This document shows, one piece after another, positions 57,673-64,000 of a stretch of DNA of 64,000 nucleotides; the first letter of the stretch is position 1; the number at the start of each line of letters is the position of its first letter. The DNA lies in assembly GCA_905221605.1 (NCBI GenBank), contig CAJNDS010002831.1, positions 159,553-223,552 on the forward strand. The letters run 5' to 3'. Below the pieces are notes generated by a model that had not been told where the DNA came from, made no database searches, and saw only the letters and a list, made by a program, of their open reading frames with translations. This DNA comes from Symbiodinium natans. Lineage: Eukaryota; Sar; Dinophyceae; Suessiales; Symbiodiniaceae. Both the position numbers and the translations under genes were made by a program.

Positions 57673-58461
57673 GAGTGCAAGGTTTCATATTTGGCATCTA
57701 TTTGGCATCTTACTGAATGTGGGAAGAGACTGGAAAGGAGAGGGAGATGTTGTTTTGTAGGAAGCCACAACGGGGGGAAAGTCCAAGACTCCGCCCCTCT
57801 CACGTCTCACCTTGCGTCCGCACAGCACAGGGGGGGAGGCTTCTCAAGAGCATGGTTTTTGGTTGCTCTACTTAGTAGCAAGGGGGGGGGGAGGCCCACC
57901 CCCCCCCCCCCCCACGCTCAAAGTCCCAGAATTCTAGGAGCTGTTTCTGGACAACATGAAGGCCCACAGCACGTGCCCCCTTTCAGGGCGATTTTGTCCT
58001 GGGAAGCCCCCCTCCACTGCACTCGGGAAGACTTGTAGACACGCTCGCCAGGCACTGGGAGTTTCGTGGAATGAGGAGAAAGCGCGGGGAGTGTTTTGCA
58101 GATTTCAGACTCCGACATTGGCAGTTCGAACGCGTGGGGCTTCTGGTTTTTTTGACCTATTCAGGACTCTGAGTAGCTGACGTCGCCCAGGCTAGAATCA
58201 AGGACTTGTGTGTGGCTGCTTGGACATCTTATTCAAACACCCGGGGCTGAAGGAGGCACCCTCGATCCCATTCTCAGCTGCGTCGCCCACCTTGCCAAAT
58301 CCGGGATTCCTCGCCCCTGATCCCACGCCGACTCCGAAACTCCCCCAAGAAATCCCTCTTCCGTGGCCTCCTTAGCTAAAAAAGAAATCTCCAGACTGCG
58401 GAGGGCTCATTCCTTCCCCGTTCCCAAGCTCGCGCCGCAATGTACTGGCTGGTTGAGGCTT

Positions 58462-58537
58462 TAGGGGTTCGGGTTTAGGGTTTAGGGTTTAGGGCTGTTT
58501 AGGGTTTAGGGTTTAGGGTTTAGGGTTTAGGGTTTAG
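58462..58537 (+). repeat. TTTAGGG block
   Basis: About nine heptamers with one interruption. Confidence 0.95.
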
Positions 58538-58667
58538 GAGAGAGATATGGACCACGTGGGCATCATGCAGCCTGTCCCAAAACCCTCTGAGACTCAGACC
58601 CGCTTGCCGAGGCCGCCAGTAGCGCCGGTGCTTGCACGGGCCACTTGGACGCTGGGTTTTGGGACTG

Positions 58668-58786
58668 CTTAGGGTTTAGGGTTTAGGGTTTAGGGTTTAG
58701 GGTTTAGGGTTTAGGGTTTAGGGTTTAGGGTTTAGGGTTTAGGGTTTAGGGTTTAGGGTTTAGGGTTTAGGGTTAGGGTTTGGGGA
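58668..58786 (+). repeat. TTTAGGG block (among the longest perfect runs in the window)
   Basis: About sixteen heptamers in a near-perfect run. Confidence 0.95.
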
Positions 58787-60100
58787 TGTTATCGAGGCGG
58801 GCGAAGTCTCTTGGAAAAAAGGGTTTAGGGTTTTGGGTTAGGGTTTAGGGTTTAAAAGCACGTATTCTTTCGTGAAATCTGGCCGGCGTGAGCCGCCCTA
58901 GCGTTTAGGGTTTAGGGTGCAGGGTTTAGGGTCTACGGTGCAGGGTAGACCCTTCGAACTCAAAGTCCTGTGCCCTTTGCGAGCCCCCTTTGAGCCGAAG
59001 AACTCCTTCGAGCCAAGCCCCGAAGCCAAACAAAAAGCACATCCATCAATTTCCAACTCTGATACCTCTCTGCCTGGAGAGCTCTGCAAGCCCGAAGGAA
59101 GAAACGTCTTGCAGGGGCTTTCCAGATTTTTAAGGGTGGTCGTTCAAAATGGGTGACCTTTATTGGGGGAACCCTTGGAACCCTCTGCAAATTGCAGTCT
59201 GCAAAGACCCTAAACCCTAAACCGTAAAAAACTTGTCTCCAAGGGCGCACCGCCACCTCCCCCGGCGCCCCCCGACCACGAGCTGCTAAGCCGAGCCAGC
59301 GGGGGGGGGGGGGGGAGGGAGGGAGGGTCGGCTGTTTTCGGGCCCTGAAACCCCAAAACACACCTAGGGCTGTGGGGTGTTTTAGTAAGGATTTCTAGGA
59401 TTTCAACATTGTCATGGGCTTCGAGTCGAGGCTGTTTGAATTTAGAGTTGGGAACGCTAGGGTTTAGAGTTGCCGGAACCAGGCGCTCTCCGGTGTTTAG
59501 GGTTTAGGGTTTAGGGTCCAGTGAGGGCTCAGAACATGGGATCTCCAATCCTGGGATGCCGGTGTTACGAGGGCTCATGAGGTTGCACCTGTTTCAGGGC
59601 CCCGCGCATCTTTGGCGTTGCTGCGCTCCTTTCCTTGTGTCTTTTCCTGGAACAAGATACACAAAAAGGCGTGTTGCAGGCGGGGGTAGTGTGGGCTTGC
59701 GAGGGGGATTCGAGAGGTGCTCAAGAGCAGCCTTTCACGACAAATGAAGCGAGGGTATTTTGTCGCTAGCTCGAACTGACCAAAGCACGCCGAGGCCGTC
59801 TTTCTCGACCCTACTCAAAACACGTTTCGGGTAGCATCCTAAGCCCCAAGACCTCAAAAACAAACACCCTCTCTTAAGCTCCTTCCCTCGGAGAGCCTTC
59901 CCAGGCCGGACAGCCTGCCCGAGAAAATGCCGGGCATCGAGGCCCCGGCTGTCGGAGGTTTTGTGGATTCCTCCGGTTTCGGGGTGTCTCGAGGATCTTC
60001 TTGGCCAATTGGAGAAAAAAAAACCTCGAGGGGTTGAGGGTTTAGGGGGCCTTTTTGGAAGCCGAGGTGGCTTTTCGCACGTTAGAAATAGCTCCTTGAG

Positions 60101-60481
60101 GTGAACAAGGCGGCTTTAGCCGTAGGCAAGTCTCTGCCCGTGGATGAGGCCTTAATTGTTGCACCTGGCCCGCGTTGAAAAGGAACGCCAACCTGCTTCA
60201 GGGATTGCTGTGCTTGATTGTGTCACACCTGCTAAGCATTCCTGACATGGCTTTTTGCGCATGCAGTGCGCTATATGTGCAAGAGAGTCGATCTTCAAGC
60301 TCTCGAAGTTGCTTGGCCAACTGATGAGGATCGATCTGTTTCTGCCGTTTTTTGCTGTCTCACGGTTGAGTTTGGGGGTTTTTGTGCTTGGCCGAGTGTC
60401 GTATCAGCCTCACATGCAAAGCACGTTGCCTCAGACCTGATCGGCAGTATCGGGTCGATGGCCGACACCAACAGCAGCTAG
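60101..60481 (+). CDS. two candidate exons ending in a stop
   Basis: 60101-60175 reads VNKAALAVGKSLPVDEALIV then APGPR before an in-frame TGA, so a splice would have to occur within it. 60267-60481 follows ATGCAG and runs 71 codons to TAG at 60479: RYMCKRVDLQALEVAWPTDE... with several cysteines and a Ser/Ala/Gly-rich tail. The region lacks telomere-like repeats and has lower GC, as around the channel gene. No family recognised. Confidence 0.35.
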
Positions 60482-60945
60482 GGCGCAAACCCATGATGCA
60501 TAAAAAAGGTCAGTTTTTCGGAAGCATGAGGGTCGACAGCACCTGCACCAATCTAAGTGGGCACTCAACCACTCAAACCTTTCACCACCAGCCGAAGCAC
60601 TTGAATCTTAAATCCCGAGCCCAGCCCCAGGAACTGTCGGGCTCAAAGCAATGGAATACCTCCGTACATCAATGTGCATAACAAGTCGCCTCAGGTACAC
60701 CTTTAGATGGGCCTGCAGTCTCCGCAACCCTAAACCTTAAAAACCCGAAACCCTATAAACCCTTCAAACCCTCTAATACCCTCTAAACCCTCTATAAACC
60801 CTGAACCTCATACAAGACCATGGATTCTCCGAATCCCCGAAAGTCTTCCGAAAAGACTCCTTTGCGAGGTGCTTGGGGATGAGCCCTGGCTTCTTGGCCT
60901 TCTTGAGCTGGGGGGGAGGGAGGGGGGAAACCATGGGGAACCTAT

Positions 60946-60999
60946 ATATTATATTATATTATATTATATTATATTATATTATATTATATTATATTATAT
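60946..60999. repeat. (ATATT)n pentamer array
   Basis: About eleven tandem ATATT units. Confidence 0.95.
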
Positions 61000-61785
61000 G
61001 ATTTCATTATTCGGCTTTGTAGGATCTAGGATTTAGGTTTAGGGTTCAACAAGAAACCGGGGTACCTTTTTTGTTTCCTGGATGCGGACCATGGAAGAAG
61101 AGTTACCGGAAAGAAGGAACGACCTTTGAGATCATTAAAGGGTGTAGGTGCTATGTTATTCTAAAAAAAGTGGCTCCCAAAATCGTCTTCCCTTCCTGGC
61201 CCTCTTCAAGTGTGTCACAGCGGATACATCCGGTGCGTTACAAGATCTGTTCTTCTGGTAGTCGGACGTCGCAGTGCGCCAATCCTTCCATTCACCTGCT
61301 TCCCTTGCCGTCCGAAGTCCACAGCCCAGGCGACCAAAAGCTGCCTGTTGTTTGGGGAGTATGCAGTTCATGAAGACATGCCCAATGGCCGATGAACGAG
61401 ACAACAATTTCGGGATTGCAGATTAAGGGGAGCACAGGGGAGCTGAGTGACAGCTGCTATGAGGCGTTCGAGACCAGTTGAGTTTGTCTTGGCTGCTTGT
61501 CGTGCGCCGCCCCTCCTCATGAATAGACTTGACAACTAGCAGTTGTCCTCAATGCCATGACGAAGGCCATCTCAGGATCTGTGCATGCTAGAACCACTGT
61601 AGAATTCCATGCCCTGAAGCCCAGAACCCCAACCCGACCTCCACGCCATTGGCGGGTAGCCGCCGATTTCCCCCATTTCCCCATGCCACGCCTTAGGTTC
61701 TCGCATGTGCCGACTAGACGGTCCCTGCGAGAGCGGGTCTTCGACTTACAGCCCGGGCTGGAGGGTTTAGTGTTCAGGGTTTACT

Positions 61786-61882
61786 GGGTTTATGGGTTTA
61801 TTGGGTTTATTGGGTTTATTGAGTTTTATTGAGTTTTATTGGGTTTATTGGGTTTATTGGGTTTATTGGGTTTATTGGGTTT
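61786..61882 (+). repeat. TTTATTGGG nonamer tandem array
   Basis: About nine units of TTTATTGGG with two GAG-containing variants; it looks like an expanded variant of the telomere heptamer. Confidence 0.9.
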
Positions 61883-63100
61883 GGCAGCCAGCAAGTCCTG
61901 CTTCAACAAGGGGGCTCATAGGGTTTAGGGGGCTTTTGGGAGTTGACAGCTCCGAGGGTCCGCATGCGGCAACCTGGGCTGCCTATGAGCCTTCGCCGGG
62001 CCTTCGCCCTACTCTACTACAAAAACAAGCCCTAAAAACCTTTCGACGCCCCTCAGATCATGCAAGCAGCAGCCCCCCCCCCCCCCCCCCCCCCGCCCCA
62101 CCAAAAAACCCTGCAAGCCGCTCTCTTGCGGGAGTTCTTCTTGTGGAGTCAGGAGAAATGTTCGGGATTCGAGGGTTTGGACAAACCTCCGCATCTTCAG
62201 AGATCTGCCTGCTGAGGTTGTGGCAGCACACGCAGCCCAGACACTTGGACCGAAAGATGCTCCTACTCATTGGTTCTTAGTATTTCTTAGTAGAGAAGGC
62301 CCTTGAAGGGATTCTACCCGTAAGGAAAGTAGAGCCATCGGGGATCTCGGAATTTTGTGGGGGTTTCAGAGGCTCGGAACTCCAAATGACTCCAAACCCC
62401 TTGGGGCCGCTCTCGGAGACCGGGTCCAGGTTCACCGAAGCCCTGGGTTGAAGTTTTTTCTTGTCTGAAGGTTTCAAGCAGCGTGGGAAGAAGAAACAAC
62501 ACACACACCCCCAGACCTTGGGTATGTTGACCTTGGGTATGTTGCTGGGGCCATGTGAGGAAGATCCTCGTCGCCGCCCCGGCGGCGGAGATCAAGCGCT
62601 GCCCTCAGCAACACGCACAGCCCACTTAACGGCAGTGAAGAATCGAGTTCTTCATCCACAGAACCCGCTGTGTGAACCAAAGTCCGAGAGGCTGTAGTGG
62701 GCTAAGGGCAGTTGCTTCCGAAAAGTGCCTTAACCCAAACCCGAAGCGGCCTCCCAACACCGCGGGCAAAGAAGCCATCTGAAGGCGCTTCAAAAACGGG
62801 GTGCCCACACTTGAAATTTGTACATGGTTCGGGGGGGGGGGGGGGGGGTGTTTCTTCTTATGAGGGGGAATCGTGGGTAACAATGCCCTGGCTGGGGCTC
62901 TTGTTGTTGACGGATTAGGGCCTGGGGGGGGGGGGTTCAGCTGGCGTTTTGAAGTTTGCATGCATGGGTTTGAGTTTTGCGGCTCGACCTTCAGAACCCC
63001 TCAACCCTGATTTTAAACCCGTAGGGTTCTTCAAGCCCCCAACTAGAGGCTTGGGGCTACCAGGGGGACAGGGTTACACGTTTTCGCATTGGCTGCGCAG

Positions 63101-63189
63101 GAGAATTTGCCCAGGACCTGGCCGCACACTGGGCGCTTGGGGCCCAGCTGATGGTTGCTGACAGACATCCGGCGTATTGGGAGGCTTAA
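63101..63189 (+). CDS. candidate terminal exon
   Basis: After CTGCGCAG, the frame reads EFAQDLAAHWALGAQLMVAD then RHPAYWEA and stops at TAA (63187). Amphipathic, coding-like composition. The parent gene is not visible in the window. Confidence 0.35.
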
Positions 63190-63627
63190 GAAGAGGCATG
63201 GGCCTTCCATCCAAGGTAACAGTACCTCATAAGTCTTAACGATTGGAAACCCGAAACCCATAGCTCCCTTGAACCTAGGCACCTGCTACGGAACAACATT
63301 TTGAAATTGCGGGAATACATCATACGCACACACCCCCCCCTTCCCCACCACCAATTTTCAGCTTCTGTTCCTCTGAGTGCTTCAAGGGAGACACGAACTT
63401 TCTAAACACACACATGTATGGTTGTTGTTGTCAGCGGGGCCAGTGAAAGCCAGATGGTACCGCTGCTGCGCCACACGTTGTATATCGGGGGGCTGACATC
63501 TGCAGAAGCGCCACTTGTGGATTGCCTCAAATTAGGGGGTCCCCTCCATATACCCAAAGTACGTTTCAATCCTGAACTTATGGGAACCCCCCTAGAAAGA
63601 CAGATACAACCCAATCTAGATACTATA

Positions 63628-63752
63628 TATATATATATATACATAATTCATTGACAAATTTAAGTACATAAATCTACACATACATACATCTGTGGACGTA
63701 CTGAAATATGGGTGTATATATATATATAGAATATATATATATATATATATTG
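63628..63752. repeat. TA microsatellites
   Basis: Three (TA)n runs separated by TACATA-type sequence. Confidence 0.9.
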
Positions 63753-63929
63753 ATCCTATATCATGCATTCCTATGTAAGAGCAGCTGCCACGCGCTCGTT
63801 CAAGGCCGGAGGGGTGCTTCGACTCGGGGGCTCCTTGCTGGGAGGCTACGGGGAGGCCCGGGGCTTTCAGAAGGGCTTCTTCGGGGGGGCGCCCCAAAAA
63901 AAGGCGAGGCGGGTTCGGGGTGGTTCGGG

Positions 63930-64000
63930 GTTTAGGGTTTAGGGTTTAGGGTTTAGGGTTTAGAGTTTATAGTGTTCAGGGTTCAGGGTTCAGGGTTTAG
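63930..64000 (+). repeat. TTTAGGG block at window end
   Basis: Perfect heptamers decaying to TTCAGGG, cut by the window edge. Confidence 0.9.

Larger units (their letters stand above)
56525..60100. other. repeat-rich, no firm gene
   Basis: Telomere-like blocks at 56600, 57358, 58462, 58668, 58824 and 58900, an AT palindrome, and a family D element. A proline-rich open stretch at about 58219-58375 (APSIPFSAASPTLPNPGFLA...) ends in TAG and may be a terminal exon; weak. Confidence 0.4.
60482..63100. other. no firm gene
   Basis: Degenerate CCCTAAA at 60727-60800, the ATATT and TTTATTGGG arrays, and C/G runs at 62076-62094 and 62831-62848. Open frames near 61071-61407 exist on both strands and were not called. 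Confidence 0.4.

Noticed and set aside
58668-58786. A chromosome end
   Set aside because: Telomere-like blocks occur throughout and in both orientations, with genes on both sides.
61156-61407. Open frames on both strands near 61.1-61.4 kb
   Set aside because: Both strands are equally open and neither has convincing splice sites or a recognisable family.
61786-61882. CRISPR-like array
   Set aside because: Direct tandem nonamers without spacers in a eukaryotic sequence.

Overview
This window looks like nuclear DNA of a dinoflagellate. The evidence is (i) Arabidopsis-type telomere heptamers (TTTAGGG/CCCTAAA) scattered inside the chromosome, roughly one block per kb; (ii) coding sequence split into many very short GC-rich exons (30-120 bp) whose acceptors almost always read AG|G and whose donors include GC and apparently GA as well as GT; (iii) every exon I can defend lies on the + strand, as expected for unidirectional dinoflagellate gene arrays; (iv) a single-domain voltage-gated channel with EF-hands and a coiled-coil protein family, both typical of these algae. 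I cannot name the species. Splice sites were placed by eye, so exon borders are proposals.

Layout. 0-14 kb: sparse coiled-coil exons among repeats. 14.9-17.4 kb: candidate exons of one or two genes, one resembling a peroxiredoxin-like fragment. 19.30-20.24 kb: a two-exon gene. 20.7-24.5 kb: a multi-exon gene of unknown function. 25.1-37.3 kb: a well-resolved gene of about 23 exons coding for a roughly 390-residue coiled-coil protein with a clear stop. 37.8-40.05 kb: a small gene with a WCAPC motif exon and a terminal membrane exon. 41.2-56.5 kb: a long run of about 27 charged coiled-coil exons, probably one very large gene. Within it lie a U6 snRNA-like sequence (44.2-44.3 kb) and, between two coiled-coil exons, a compositionally different voltage-gated cation channel gene (52.6-54.4 kb). 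56.5-64 kb: repeats with two candidate terminal exons.

The most interesting pattern is in the introns. Telomere-like heptamers are polarised relative to transcription: TTTAGGG blocks usually lie just downstream of exons, CCCTAAA blocks just upstream. The T(n)G(n) and C(n)A(n) homopolymer pairs follow the same rule. Many introns would therefore carry complementary arms near their two ends. In a few places the 5' splice site itself seems to be supplied by the heptamer (AAGG|GTTTAG). Several small terminal-inverted-repeat element families are also present, some lying within about 15 bp of exon borders.
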